Source of the DNA: Stomoxys calcitrans
Lineage: Eukaryota; Arthropoda; Insecta; Diptera; Muscidae
Direction of reading: 5' to 3'
DNA length: 64,000 nucleotides
Assembly (NCBI RefSeq): GCF_963082655.1
Contig: NC_081556.1
Coordinates: 149,746,001-149,810,000 of the forward strand
Shown: one piece after another, positions 33,470 through 63,862 of the stretch
How the letters are laid out: each line of letters begins with the position of its first letter
How positions within the stretch are numbered: position 1 is the first letter of the stretch
Program-made: the position numbers and the translations under genes
The notes under the pieces: model-generated
Seen by the model: the letters and a program-made list of their open reading frames with translations, nothing else
Databases searched by the model: none
What the model was told of the DNA's origin: nothing

Positions 33470-35603
33470 TTTGTGGTTGTGTGTAGCGTTACACCTCTTT
33501 GCAGAAAAATTTTAAGGCCGAAAGCTGTTCTCCCTTACTAATGCACAGGCGAAGTAAAATCGAAAAATTGTGCTCTATAAACACAAGACAAACATTATGT
33601 TTTTGTTTGAACAAAGATTTCGAATTATATCAACATGTTGTTATTGTTATACAGTATACATAAAAAGTTCAAGCTAATCTAAAGTGTGCAGTTCATCTTA
33701 GTGTCAAACATGTTTCTCGACAAATAAACTTGCTTACAAATATGAATTAAAAAATCGCCGTGTCGGGGGAAAGATAAAAAAAGTCTTATCTGGCAACCCC
33801 AAATTCTAATGACAAGCGAAAGACAAAGATAAGTATACACAAAATAATTTCAAACACTATAGCCATCCCGCATGTGTCATACTTCGTGGGAGACGAAACA
33901 GAGGGGGAGAAAATCACACAAAACTTGAAACACCGGATAAATTATATATTTCTCGGATGTCGTTATGATTTTGTAAAATACCATGTAAATCATAAACATA
34001 TTTTTCAATTCCAAACAAAACTCAAGCAATTCCATTCATAAATCGCAATGTTTTTTGACGTTTCTCGTTTTCCACATGATGAGACGCCGCCATTCGCCAT
34101 TTCAATTGTATCACTTATTATGCTATTCGTCCTTTTTAGTTTCACTCAATATGCAATCTTGTTTCTCATTCTACACGCTTGCTGCTACTTCGTCTGTGAT
34201 TAAAGTATATGAATCCAGCACCACTGCGGACATGTTATAAATCATTTTTTTACCGCACTACTAATATTAGAACACCAGAGATTTCACTTAACATATGTAA
34301 GCTAAGCACTTATTAACTAATTTAACGTTTTTACAGAATAAAAGAAAAACATGGAATTACTTTCAATCTTATGATTTTTCTTACGACCAACCTGCAGCGC
34401 TGATAAAAACGCGTTTGGGTAAGAACAGGGATGAAAAGTGTTTCGTGCGAGTACTGACTATCATAATCGGTACAAAACCAATTAGAGAAATAGCTATAAT
34501 AGTTGTGTTTTATTTACCCAAAAAGTGGATTTTGTCGTTTTTTTTTTGTATGAAAAAAAAAAAATACTTGCTAAAAGCCGGTACACAGAATTAGCCAGTT
34601 TGGTAAAGTGAATGTATCATTTATTGTTGTCATGCGCTTGTCAAAAACAAAATAACAAAAAAAATCCGCAAATTTGGAAAATAAAATAACTTTTTTGGGT
34701 ATTGTTAGCACCGATTTTTGTGATCAGTACCTGCACGCCATAGTTTTAATCCCCGGCCTAGAACTAACTTTCAGATTCTGAACACATTCTGTAGAAGTGG
34801 TACTGAGTTCTATGAGCATAAAAGTACAGACATTTAATCGCCACTGTATGAAATGCTCACAAAATAGGCACAAATCAACTCTGCTTGTCTTTGTTATGAG
34901 ATATTGTTTGACATTTGTTTGTGTTCTGGCGAAGAATAGAGTCCGTCGTCAAATGAAGTCAGTACTAGGCTTTACTCAAACGCGTTTGTACCATCGCTGT
35001 AAGTTGCTAGCAACAGCAATAATAAAGGCCGAAAAATGATACATTATGCCAATCTTCACTCTTTATTTTTGCTGATAAGCCTTATTATGTAAAAAACCGT
35101 TTACGTGGTACAAAAGGGTCAAAATAATTGTTTTCTTTTAATGAAACCGAAAAAAGTCTTCACAGGTACCGTTATCGAAAATTTCGCTTGCAGGTACATA
35201 GTTCAAATGAAATCTTTGCGTATCAGGGTGACATAATAAGCATTGGTGAATTTTTTCTTGCAACTACGAATGAAAATGAATGTTTAATAGCTCCATGCAA
35301 CATGAAATAAAGTTATTTGCAAATAAAAACGATTTATTACACCATATATGAACTTTTTTACCAAAAATTTTTTAAATTCACCCAAAATATATATCGATGT
35401 TTGTTGTCATCTTGTATTCTACACAACCATTTTTTCAGTGTATGATACACGGCTGCCCAATTAGTCAGTATTTAAATAATCGGCATCGAAAATCAGCTGT
35501 TTGTACACAGCAAAATTCGTTTTCATAACACCCATTGACCCCACATTGTATAAAAACTGACAGAGAACTTACATTTTTTGATCAATCAACAATTAAATAC
35601 AAG
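33470..35603. other. Intergenic upstream of mRpS16
   Basis: No gene is supported; several 60-80-residue frames have no family signature. About 35240-35330 matches the reverse complement of about 60060-60155 (shared CATGCAACATGAAAT and AAGTTATTTGCAAATAAAAA), so part of it is an undefined dispersed repeat. The mRpS16 promoter and 5' UTR should lie in the last 150 bp. Confidence 0.4.
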
Positions 35604-36067
35604 ATGAATATTGCTCCATTATCTCCTGCAAGTGGTATTGGACGGTTCTACAAAAAGTCTGCGAAAATCATACGCTTTGTAAGGCAAGGATGCACCAACC
35701 GTCCTTTCTATCACATTGTGGTGACTGAGGTAAGATATAGAAGCTAGCCATAACAATTTAATCATCTTTCTAATTTCTTGTACAGCGACGCAAGAATCAA
35801 CACCAGCCTGTTATTGAGCAGGTGGGAACTTTTGATCCACTGCCAAATCAGTATAACGAGCGTTTGGTTTCATTTAATTTCGAACGCATTCGTTACTGGC
35901 TGGGACAAGGAGCTCACATGTCAATCCCAGCAGCTGAATTGTTGGGTATCTCCGGCCTATTACCAATCCACCCTCGTACTTATATGACGGCGTGGAGAAA
36001 CCGCCAAAAAACCGCGGCAGCTAATGAGTCTGTAGAAGAAAACGAAACTGCGAAAGAGAAAAATTAA
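35604..36067 (+). CDS. mRpS16: Mitochondrial small ribosomal subunit protein bS16m
   Basis: Two coding exons, 35604-35729 (42 codons) and 35786-36067 (93 codons plus stop), joined at phase 0 across a 56-bp intron (GTAAGA ... TTGTACAG). The product is 135 residues, near human MRPS16 (137). The conserved S16 signature IRFVRQGCTNRPFYHIVVTE is followed at once by RRKNQHQPVIEQVGTFDPLP and NERLVSFNFERIRYWLGQGA, then LLGISGLLPIHPRTYMTAWR. The tail is acidic and lysine-rich. It is part of the 28S mitochondrial ribosomal subunit and one of the proteins conserved from bacteria. The ATG of MNIAPLSPASG is preceded by an AT-rich leader, and in-frame alternatives upstream lack conservation. Confidence 0.95.
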
Positions 36068-36305
36068 TAAATATTTTATTTCAATTAGTACTAAGTGTTA
36101 TTAAATGAAATTTTCAAATCAAAATATTTAGTAAGAAGCCCATTTGATTTTTATTGATCAGCAAAATATTGAAGGTGTCGACTACGCTCAAGCCAATGCT
36201 TTATGACGAGCCCGAGGAAGCATAGAATGTTATATCTACCGTTGTAATTAGCACTGTTGATTTGTGCGTTTGCAAAATCCTTGCATTAATGAGCTACTGC
36301 TTGTC

Positions 36306-37715
36306 ACTGCACTCAGCACGGGATAGTTATGAGCACTACACAGGCTGGAACTTTGAGCTCCAATCTGTGTGGTGTCCATAGTTGTCACGAGGAGCTTAGC
36401 TGCGAGCTACAGGGTGCGTCCACAGGTTGTGGATAGTGGAATGCTCCATGTGTAGAAATGGACCATGGGTAAATAACCAAAAGGTATTTACTCGGTAAAT
36501 TGGTAATTTTCATCCGATTTCGATGAAATTTGGCAAAGTGAGTCCTGGTAGACCCCTACCCATTTTTGTGAAGTGTGGTTCAGATCAGACTATATTTGGA
36601 TATAGCTGCCCTATAGACCGACCGCCCGATCTCCCGATATAGGGTATTGAGGCCATAAAAGATCCATTTATTTCCCGAATTCGATGAAATTTGTGCACAG
36701 TGTGTTCTGGTAGACCCCCACCCATTTCTGTCAAATATGGTCCAAATCGGACCATATTTTGATAAAGTTGCCATATATACCGTTCTCCCGATATGGTGCA
36801 ATGAGCCTATAAAAGGAGCATATTCATCCTATTTCGATGGAATTTGGCAGCACAGCGAGTTCTGGTACCCTCCTAAAACTTTTTGTTGAATAACGTCAAG
36901 ACCGGACCATATTTGGATATAGCAGCCATATAGACCGATCTCCCGATATAAAGAGCATTTTTCATCCGATTTGGATAAAGTTTGAAAGAGTGCGTTTTGA
37001 TAGGGCTTTACACCTATTTGTTGAATATCGTCCAGATCGGACCATATTTGGATATAGCTGCCATATAGACTGATCTTCCGATATTAAGAATTGAGCCCAT
37101 AAAAGGAATGGGTAGGATTTTTCCAGAACACTGTGCCAAATTTCATCGAATTCGTGTAATAAATGAATCTTTTATGGCCTCAATACCCTATATCAGGAGA
37201 TCAGGGGGTCGGTCTATAGGGGCAGCTATATCCAAACATAGTCCGATCTGAACCACACTTCCCAAAAATGGGAAGGGGTCCACCAGAACTTACTGTGTCA
37301 AATTTCATCGAAATCGGATGAAAAATTACAAATTTATTGCCTCAAGACTTCAAGTCTGGAGATCGGTCTATATAGCGGCTATATATAACTAAAATCCGAT
37401 TTTATGAGATCAGATGGTCAGATTTATATACAAAGAATAGGAAATCATCAAAAAAAATATGTTTTTATACCCAAGATATCTGAAAAATTATAAATACCCA
37501 AAAAGAGTATTGGGAATTTATCCGGTATAAACCCCTCTCTATCCATGTGAAGTAGCTGCAACTGCAGTCGCGGACAATTGGCGGTATCGAGTGGAAAGTC
37601 TCAGTGATATGACAATGTGAGTTATTGGCGCCTTTAAATAACCAGTGTGTTAAATAAAGGAGATTGATAAGGATCGTCACCTCCACATACAAATGTGGCT
37701 ACGACAACAACAACT
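36306..37715 (+). repeat. SINE-A copy split by an insertion
   Basis: The 5' half (36306-36462, GCACGGGATAGTTATGAGC to GGAATGCTCCATGTGTAGAA) and the 3' half (about 37546-37715, GTAGCTGCAACTGCAGTCGC to CTACGACAACAACAAC) are collinear parts of one SINE-A. The 1.1-kb foldback element at 36463-37545 separates them. A CCATGTG-like sequence occurs on both sides and may be the target duplication. Confidence 0.75.
36463..37545. mobile_element. Foldback element with GGGTAAATA-type ends (copy 1)
   Basis: The left end is GGGTAAATAACCAAAAGG followed by TATTTACTCGG. The right end has ATAAATACCCAAAAAG and TATTGGG. The left arm (about 36505-36730, e.g. CATCCGATTTCGATGAAATT, TGGTAGACCC) recurs inverted on the right (about 37120-37330, AATTTCATCGAAATCGGATG, GGGTCCACCAG). 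Between them are further diverged blocks. It is non-coding. Some blocks resemble those of the GGCCGGGCC family, so the two may be related. Confidence 0.65.
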
Positions 37716-37726
37716 GCACTCAGCGG

Positions 37727-37930
37727 TTGTTGTTGTAATAGCCACATATATTTGCATGTGGAGGCAGCGAGCCTCGTCGAGGCCCTGTAGGTGAGCATAG
37801 GTTATTTAAAGGCGCCAATAACTCGCTTTGTCTAATCAAGTATCATAAGCACCCAGTATTTAGTCTCTTTGATTATAAGACTATGTACTGTGTAAGCCAG
37901 CGACAGCAAACCGATAAAACTCTTCTAACT
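37727..37930 (-). repeat. SINE-A copy, inverted, tail-to-tail with its neighbour
   Basis: Starts TTGTTGTTGTAATAGCCAC (reverse of the CAA tail) and continues through GCATGTGGAGG, GAGGCCCTGTAGG, TTATTTAAAGGCGCCAATAA and ATCATAAGCACCCAG. Only a 12-bp spacer separates it from the tail of the plus-strand SINE-A, giving a natural inverted repeat. Confidence 0.75.
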
Positions 37931-38109
37931 TCGTTCACCCGCTGACCCGTTCATACCCATATATTCCAGTTCCCCTAACATGTGTAATGCAGTTCCTTTA
38001 GCCCGGCACCCAAAACAGGTAAATTTTAAATTTAAGTTTTTTAATTCCCCACTCCTTTAGCGATTTAAAGAATTGTCGTGAATACATTATATCTTAGCTA
38101 CTCTGCTCT

Positions 38110-38650
38110 ATCCTGGAGAGGCAATAGCATCAATTGGCTGTGCGAACAAATAAATACATACCTCAGTGACTTTTCAGAGAGCCGTAATCTAAAAATCTTC
38201 CCCCACCAAATCATCAGCAACTCTATTCAACACCTGGACAGCTAATTACAGTAGAGAGCTTGTGATACAGGTCGGCGAACAAACAATCCTTATGGCGAGG
38301 CATCCAAAAATCCTGGGAGTAACCCTCGACAACTATCTCTTAGTGTAGATCCGAGCTACTACGATGTTCGAAAAGTCAAGGAACAAGAACAATATCCTCA
38401 AATTTTTGGCCGGCAGCACCTAGGGAATGGAAGACCATGTTGGGCGACCGGTGATAAACTGTGTGGTCGCGGTATGGATCGCGATGTGTGCGAAAACAAA
38501 GTGCGAGCATCGATCATCTAAATAACGAGACTAATATCCTTGGGTTAAACAGCTGCCATCGAGAAAAACACCCAAACTTCGGACTCACTCAATGCTTTCC
38601 CTAATATATACCCTAAACGCAGCACTGGACCCCTACAACTGAAGCGGAAA
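38110..38650 (+). pseudogene. Jockey-type LINE fragment (post-catalytic RT region)
   Basis: Frames give YLSDFSESRNLKIFP, then HPKILGVTLDNYL, then KNNILKFLAGST plus GMEDH. This follows the Jockey-group order (AARNLELSP.K... PKILGVTFD... NKVLKSLAGSTWG). Stops and frameshifts throughout mark it as dead. No 3' end was identified. Confidence 0.65.
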
Positions 38651-38734
38651 CCATTGTCGGGTTAGAATGATCTCAGAGGGAGAGAAATAATGTACTAAAA
38701 AGAACAGAAGAAGAGAAGTAACAAATCGTGCCGT

Positions 38735-38915
38735 TCCGATTCATAGAACTCTATCGCCGCGAGAACATGATGACCATTCGTTATTTAAAGACGGCAAAAG
38801 CTCGCCTTCTCATACCGAGTATCATAGGCACTCAATATTCAAGCAAGAGCCGGTGTCATCCGGCCTCTCACTGAGACTATCCACTCGATCTCCCCAGAGA
38901 TATTGTAGTTCCGAC
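38735..38915 (-). repeat. SINE-A copy, partial
   Basis: The reverse complement contains CTCAGTGAGAGGCCGGATGA, CTCTTGC, GAGTGCCTATGATACTCGGT and TAAATAACGAATGGTCATCA, the middle of SINE-A. Both ends are missing. Confidence 0.7.
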
Positions 38916-39407
38916 TGGCTCTATTAAGATTGGTGGTATGGTGCCAGAATAAGCACTGCCTGGCACAATTATTCATGAATATTTACCTAGTAGCCAAAAC
39001 CCATTTAGACTCGTACATTAAGTGTATTTTGTTTTTAACAAGACGTTTTAACATTTATTTGTTGTTTCCTTTTTATCCTTTTTTATCCATTTTATATAGT
39101 ACATATGTATGTCTAATGGTATTTTTTACATTATCAAAATTAAGAGTGCATTTATTTTAAATATATAGTATGTAATTATAATTAAATTTAAGAATTAAGA
39201 ATCGAATAATTTTGAATCTGAGGTTAATATGAAGACACATACGTGATGACACATGATTTGCAGCAAACAACATGAGATACCTTCACCAAAAAGTAGTATA
39301 TAAAAATAATACTACTCATTTATACTGGTGTAATTAATTTGTTTGTGTGTGTTTTATTGAGGGAACAATGTTGGGAATCAAGGATTGATGGTAATTCTAT
39401 TTCTAAT
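38916..39407. other. ReepB downstream flank
   Basis: AT-rich. It should hold the ReepB 3' UTR on the minus strand (next to the stop at 39408-39410). A 76-residue plus-strand frame at 38930-39160 is hydrophobic only because the DNA is T-rich; I do not call it. Confidence 0.4.
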
Positions 39408-58587
<19,180 letters not shown>

Positions 58588-58917
58588 TGTGTGAGTGAAT
58601 CCGTTTAGTCAATATGGAATCTGGGAGTTACAAAGTCCAAACGATGCAATTTTCAAAATTATTGTTCCAGTGAGACACAGCGTTTTTAAAACAGCTCGCT
58701 TACCTGTCTGTATGTGTGCGAGAAGTAATCCGAAAAACAACAACAATCCAGTCTCGTAATTTGATTTAGCCGACCAACAACAAAAACTATTTGACATTTG
58801 GGATTTGTCAGCGTCAGAGTCAGAGTACGAAGTCGAGCTGATTCCAGGCATCTACGCGCCGTTTTCAGCAAAAAACATCGGCTGAGCCGAAATAACAGCA
58901 ATGAATATTATCATTTT

Positions 58918-59369
58918 CCATGTTTCTACTTGGAGCAAATCTAGATTTGCGACGAGCTTTCGGAAACATCGTGGTTTGCAACGAGGTTTCCCATTCATCT
59001 TCAGTGAGAGCAAATCTACTTATTTGAAGAGATTTGCAGTAAATCTCCCTCGAATTTCAAATGCAGCACTGCGTTTTAATTGAATACCGGTTATTATCGC
59101 TAATTTGGGTAGCACTTTTTCTCAACATCTGATAATTTCATATTGAAATTATAAAATTTTGTAGTCAAATTAAAAAAAAAAATGCTGCACAAATTTAATT
59201 GCTGACCACAATATATATGCTGAATACAATAAAAATGCTGGTTCCAATAAAAATGCTGCCAAAAACATCTTTGTTGACAGTTACAAATTACTTTAAACGT
59301 AGTGTAAACCGATTTGGGAGATTATCTCAAACAAATCAAGTGGATTTGGGCTCTAGTGTAAACGTGGTT
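58918..59369 (+). mobile_element. MITE with CCATGTTTCC termini, copy 1
   Basis: Begins CCATGTTTCTACTTGGAGC with ATTTGCGACGAG and TTTGCAACGAGGTTTCCCA. It ends TTTGGGCTCTAGTGTAAACG then TGGTTT, whose reverse complement matches the start of copy 2. The interior has TAAAAATGCTGGTTCC- and AAATGCTGC-type repeats. Non-coding; it sits upstream of ReepB exon 1. Confidence 0.75.
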
Positions 59370-59424
59370 TCGAACCTGTTCTGGTTTTCGAAAGAGAGGA
59401 AAACGAAAGATTTCCTTAAGCTGC

Positions 59425-59790
59425 TATTACACGGCATATAGTTGTTTTATGACTTGCCACTTTTTGTATTAACATGTTATTTAAAATGTTTGTTAAAATT
59501 ATTAATGTACATAAGTTTCATAATTTTTGCTATCACGCTTGTATGTTATTTTCGTATGACATAACCTAAAAATGTGAGCAAAAGGTGGGTTTATATACGA
59601 AAAAATTATTTAACTTGTGAGAAAGCTGATTAAATCATAAATTTTAGAAAACAATTTAATTTGAGGTTGCTTTCATACGGCTGACAACAAAAACAGCTGA
59701 TTTCTCTATGTCAGAAGGAATAGAACACGTTTTAATCGAAAAAATATTACATGTGTTCTTTTGAAAAGGGCCGTGTAAACGCCGCATAAA
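59425..59790. repeat. Diverged relative of the 45.1-kb MITE
   Basis: The centre (59517-59730) shares TATTTTCGTATGACATAACC, GAGAAAGCTG, AAAACAGCTGATTTC and GTCAGAAGGAA with 45170-45360. The outer parts differ; here the ends read TATTACACGGC and GCCGTGTAAAC, an inverted pair of its own. Confidence 0.65.
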
Positions 59791-60059
59791 ACATTTCCTT
59801 TAAACGTCTGGCAACTCTGATCAGAGTACGAAGCTGAGGTTTTTCGTCGACGGGTTGGTCAATATTTTGATTGGGGGATGCGATGATTAAAAAACTTAAA
59901 TCGGCGGTTGTATACAGTTTCAGATTTATCGTTCAATTTAGTTAATTGGAATAAAAGGTGTGTTTTATTAACCCATTAATGGCAGGTACTACCGTTGAAA
60001 ACCCTTGTTTGCGATTACTTTTTGAAACATTACGAAAAAACCGATGATAAAATAACAAT

Positions 60060-60155
60060 TTTACTTACTTTTTTATTTGCAAATAACTTAATTTCATGTT
60101 GCATGGGCCCATCAAAACATACATTTTCGTTCGTAATTGCAAGAAAATTTGTTTA
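60060..60155 (-). repeat. Dispersed repeat, second copy near mRpS16
   Basis: The reverse complement matches about 35240-35330: a TCTTGCAA-TACGAA-GAAAATG segment, then CCATGCAACATGAAAT and AAGTTATTTGCAAATAAAAA. The element boundaries are unknown, and the mariner MITE copy 2 lies just beside it. Confidence 0.55.
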
Positions 60156-60160
60156 GTATC

Positions 60161-60401
60161 TATTGGGTTGCCCAAAAAGTAATTGCGGATTTTTTAAAAG
60201 AAAGTAAATGCATTTTTAATAAAACTTAGAATGAACTTTAATCAAATATACATTTTTTACACTTTTTTTCTAAAGCAAGCTAAAAGTAACAGCTAATAAC
60301 TGACAGAAGAAAGAATGCAATTACAGAGTCACAAGCTGTGAAAAAATTTGTCAACGCCGACTATATGAAAAATCCGCAATTACTTTTTGGGCAACCCAAT
60401 A
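60161..60401 (-). mobile_element. Mariner-type MITE, complete, TA duplication
   Basis: The 237-bp insert (60163-60399) has the same TTGGGTTGCCCAAAAAGTAA termini, and TA lies on both sides. It is inverted relative to the 45.8-kb copy and about 28 bp longer (keeps CAGCTAATAACTGACAG, absent there). Confidence 0.9.
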
Positions 60402-60667
60402 CTATGTTATGACTGGTACTATGTTCATTATATTTTTATTAGAATTTTCATAAGCAAAAAGCGAACATAGTACTAGCCTTTACGCAAAGAAAATTTCAAA
60501 CGGTATCGGTGACGAAAATTGTATCAACATAAATTAACAGGTAGGAGCAGTTGCCCAACAACAAAAATTGGGTGCGCTATTTGTCTGAAAAAATTGAAGC
60601 GAAATTTGTATTGGCGCAGCGACATGTTTCTACAATTTTTTCTTATACAACTCAGTACCACTTCTAT

Positions 60668-60745
60668 GGAATCAATCCCATGGCAGTCGATGATCCCTTC
60701 ATCGACAAGGGCTGCCGCCTCAGTGTAAAACACACTGCTACAACA
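60668..60745 (+). repeat. SINE-B copy with internal deletion
   Basis: AATCCCATGGCAGTCGATGA joins straight to CCCTTCATCGACAAGGGC, so the CCGGTTGTACGTACCGG half is gone. The tail ACACACTGCTACAACAAAAA is kept. Confidence 0.75.
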
Positions 60746-61050
60746 AAAAGAACAAATTCTACGGAATGTGTTCGCATTTTCTTCGTCAAAGCTTTTTTAT
60801 AATGCGTTTTGTCAATGGTTCAGCCGAAAAGGCAAACTCAGTACAAGGCTTAGTGCGTTTTGACAGTTGTTCGTGCAAAAATTAGAAGCCAGCACTAAAA
60901 GCCTTGGTAAATTTATATAATGTAAAGATATTGACAAAAATAAAACACTGCACATATATAAATATAGTTTAGTATTCAAATAAACTTTATGATGGGGTCT
61001 TATATAACTATATAATCCATTGCTTTTATTTACTATTTTCGAAATAATAT

Positions 61051-63305
61051 TTACTTGTTCTTTAAATTTTCAAAGAAAGCTATATTACTTTTAAGGACGC
61101 CTTTTCGCACAGGAGGTGCTTTACTCATACTTTCAGATATTGTCTCTGGACTGGTAATGGATTCTGCAGGTGAAGCTGGATCACTATAATTTTCCAAAGT
61201 AACAGTTGGTGTTAGACTTCTGAAAAAATAAAAAGATATTTATTAATTTTTTTTATACACATTTGTATTAAATTTTAGTCACGATGTATGAACCGTCGAC
61301 AACAAATGCCATTATTTTGAATCTCTTTTACAAAAACATGTCTTTATGTACGTCTACCATAGGATGAGGGGTATACTAATTTCGTCATTCCATTTGTAAC
61401 ACATTGAGATATTCATCTGAGATCCAACAAAGTATATATACTCTTGATCGTCTTGATATTCTAAGTCGATTTAGGCCTGTCCATCCGACCTATATCGAAA
61501 GTACTCTTACTTTCGAACAGATGAAGCTTCGCATGTACATATACTTCCTATTAATATAGCTCGATTGGTGTAGGGCCATATTGGTTCATGTTTTGATATA
61601 GCTGCCATATAAACCAATCTTGGATCTTGACTTCCGATTTGGATGAAATTTTGCATGACTTTCAACAACTGTGCTTAGTATGGTTTAAAACTTGATATAG
61701 CTGCCATATAAAACGAATTCGAATCATGACTTCTTGAGTCTCTGGAGTGCGCAATTATTACCTGAATTGGCTGAAATTTTGCATGAGGACTTGCAAACAT
61801 TTGTCCAAATCGGTCCAAAACTTGATGTAGCATCCATACAATCCGATCTCCTGATTTAAAATTTTTAACCTCTGGAGGACGCAATTTTTATCCGATTTAT
61901 GCCAAATATATTATGAATCAGTCCATTACCTGATGTAGCTCCCATATAAATCAATTTCCCGATTTTACTTCTTGAGCCCCTATAGGGTTCAATTTTTATC
62001 CAATTTGGCTAAAATTCTACTAAAACCATGTTTCCATTAGACTCAAAATCCACTTGATTTGAGATAATCGCCAAAACCCATTTCCACTACGATTAATGCG
62101 GTTTTAATTTTCAACAGTGATGTATTTGACAGCGTTTTTATTCTTATTAGCATTTTTATTGTGTTCAGCATATATATTGCTGTCAGCAATTAAGTTTGTA
62201 AAACAATTTCATTAAATTATTACTAAATTTTATAATTTCAATAAGAAATTTTCAGATGTTAAAAAAAAGTGCTGCCCAAAATCCCAATAATAACTGGTAG
62301 TCAATGCAAACGCGCTGTTGCATTTAAATTTGGAAGGAGATTTGCTGCAAATCTCCTCAAGTAAGTATTAGATTTGCTTATATTGAAAATGTATGGGAAA
62401 CCTCGTTGCAAAACACGAAATTTCAGAAATCTCGTCGCAAATCTAGGTTTGGTCCAAGTGGAAACATGGTATAACCCAACCTTCTATCAGAATTCACTAA
62501 TAGAAGGTTAGATCACTTGCGAAAACGAAAGGTGGATAGGCGCCATGAACATCATTAAGGATGTCTAATGGATGTCCGCCTTCTTGCCATCACGCTGATC
62601 TATGTTTTGTCAACACACACAAAGAAATTTGTGTGCGTGTGAGTATACGTGCGTGTAAATGAGTAGAGAATATGCGATAAAGAAGATAACAACAAAGAGA
62701 AAGAAAACGAAAATCTGACATCTTAATACCGTCAAACCTGGCCGGCTGCTAACAGCTGTTCGCGTGGGAATACCTTTTTAAATCCACCTTGTTGTCAAAT
62801 CTGCCTATTAAAAATATCGTCAAATTGGAGAAAACGTAAACAAAGAATTAATGTAAAAAGAGAAAAAATTGACATCCTCATGCCAAGTATTGGCAAAAAA
62901 TAAAAAAAAATTAAGTCGGCCGATCGCTAGGCTTAACCTTATTCAGTGAATCCTGGATAGAATTGTAGAATTAATTCATTCGAGGAGCGAGGCCATTTGT
63001 CCTGTGCTAGGTTTCTATTGACTTGCATTAACTGGTGTGGATAATATAAAAATGGAAGAAAGGTGTTTGTTGTAATTGTGTATTGCGATTAAATATTTAA
63101 TGTCAGGAATTGGAAAATCCTAATAATTGTATTGCGTTCATCGGAATGTCCACCTTTGAAAGTTCTAATAGACTTACTTTTCTTGCGATGAAGTATCTAA
63201 AGACATAGCTGCTGCAATCGCTTCAGATTTTTGAGTATCGATGTTTGGAGTTCCAATTGATTTTGCAGGTGAGATGGGACTTTTGCTTGTAGAGGGACTT
63301 CTGAT
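61051..63305 (-). CDS. C-terminal exons of an unrecognised Ser/Pro-rich protein (partial)
   Basis: Two coding exons, 63178-63305 (42 codons plus 2 bases) and 61051-61219 (1 base plus 55 codons and stop), join in phase across a 1958-bp intron (GTAAGT ... TTTTTTCAG). The other two frames of the 5' exon are closed by stops, which supports the reading. The 98 residues contain SPSTSKSPISPAKS, SDPASPAESITSPE and the end PPVRKGVLKSNIAFFENLKN plus K. The S/T-P sites suggest proline-directed phosphorylation, and the conserved-looking basic-aromatic end suggests a short binding motif. I do not recognise the family. The rest of the gene lies upstream, beyond position 64000. Confidence 0.7.
61345..62022 (-). 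repeat. GGCCGGGCC-family element, inverted, head missing
   Basis: Opens CCATAGGATGAGGGGTATAC, then GGCCTGTCCATCCGACC and inverted blocks (TGATATAGCTGCCATATAAA, CTTCTTGAG). It stops abruptly where the next MITE begins, before any GGCCGGGCC head. Confidence 0.75.
62025..62470 (-). mobile_element. MITE with ACCATGTTTCCA termini, copy 2
   Basis: ACCATGTTTCCATTAG at the left and CCAAGTGGAAACATGGT at the right are inverted repeats (12-13 bp). The interior is the reverse complement of 58918-59369 (GCAAATCTCC, GGGAAACCTCGTTGCAAAAC). A 446-bp element inserted at the broken end of the adjoining family copy. Confidence 0.8.
62570..62720 (-). repeat. Dispersed repeat, second copy of the 1425-1570 sequence
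   Basis: The reverse complement carries TTGTTGTTATCTTCTTTATC, CACGCACACAAATTTCTTTG and TGTGTGTTGACAAAACA as at 1425-1570. It lies in the intron of the partial gene. Confidence 0.55.
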
Positions 63306-63699
63306 CTGCAATTTAAATCATTGATCAATTGTAAATAAATAAAAAAATATTAAACTTTGCTGTGTTTTATTTTAGCACTGGATAGACAAGCCGTAAAGGG
63401 TAAAAATAAAACTCAAAAAAGTTTCGAGTGCAAATCAGTTTGTTTGCCATAAAGTGGTAACGCCATTTGCCAACCTGCCAAAACAATGCGAATAAAAAAG
63501 TGAAAAGATTTGTAAAATTTGTAATAAAATTTACAAAACATGCGTGGGCATAGCAGTCAAATAAAATTTGTAAGATTTTGTGCGGGTGGCCACACTTATT
63601 GGTGAAAAAATAATCATGGCAATCCTAACGACATATGTTCTACGTAAAGCTAAGTATTCAGTTCAGTATTTCGAGCAGAATGCTGTCAAACTCCATATA

Positions 63700-63862
63700 T
63701 ATTGGGTTGCCCAAAAAGTAATTGCGGATTTTTCATATAGTCGGCGTTGACAAATTTTTTCACAGCTTGTGACTCTGTAATTGCATTCTTTCTTTTGTCA
63801 GTTATCAGCTGTTACTTTTAGCTTGCTTTAGAAAAAAAGTGTTAAAAATGCATTTACATTTT
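63700..63862 (+). mobile_element. Mariner-type MITE, 3' end lost
   Basis: Begins at 63702 after a TA with TTGGGTTGCCCAAAAAGTAA and follows the long form (TCAGTTATCAGCTG kept). It breaks down after AAAAATGCATTTACA, so the right TIR is missing. Confidence 0.85.
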
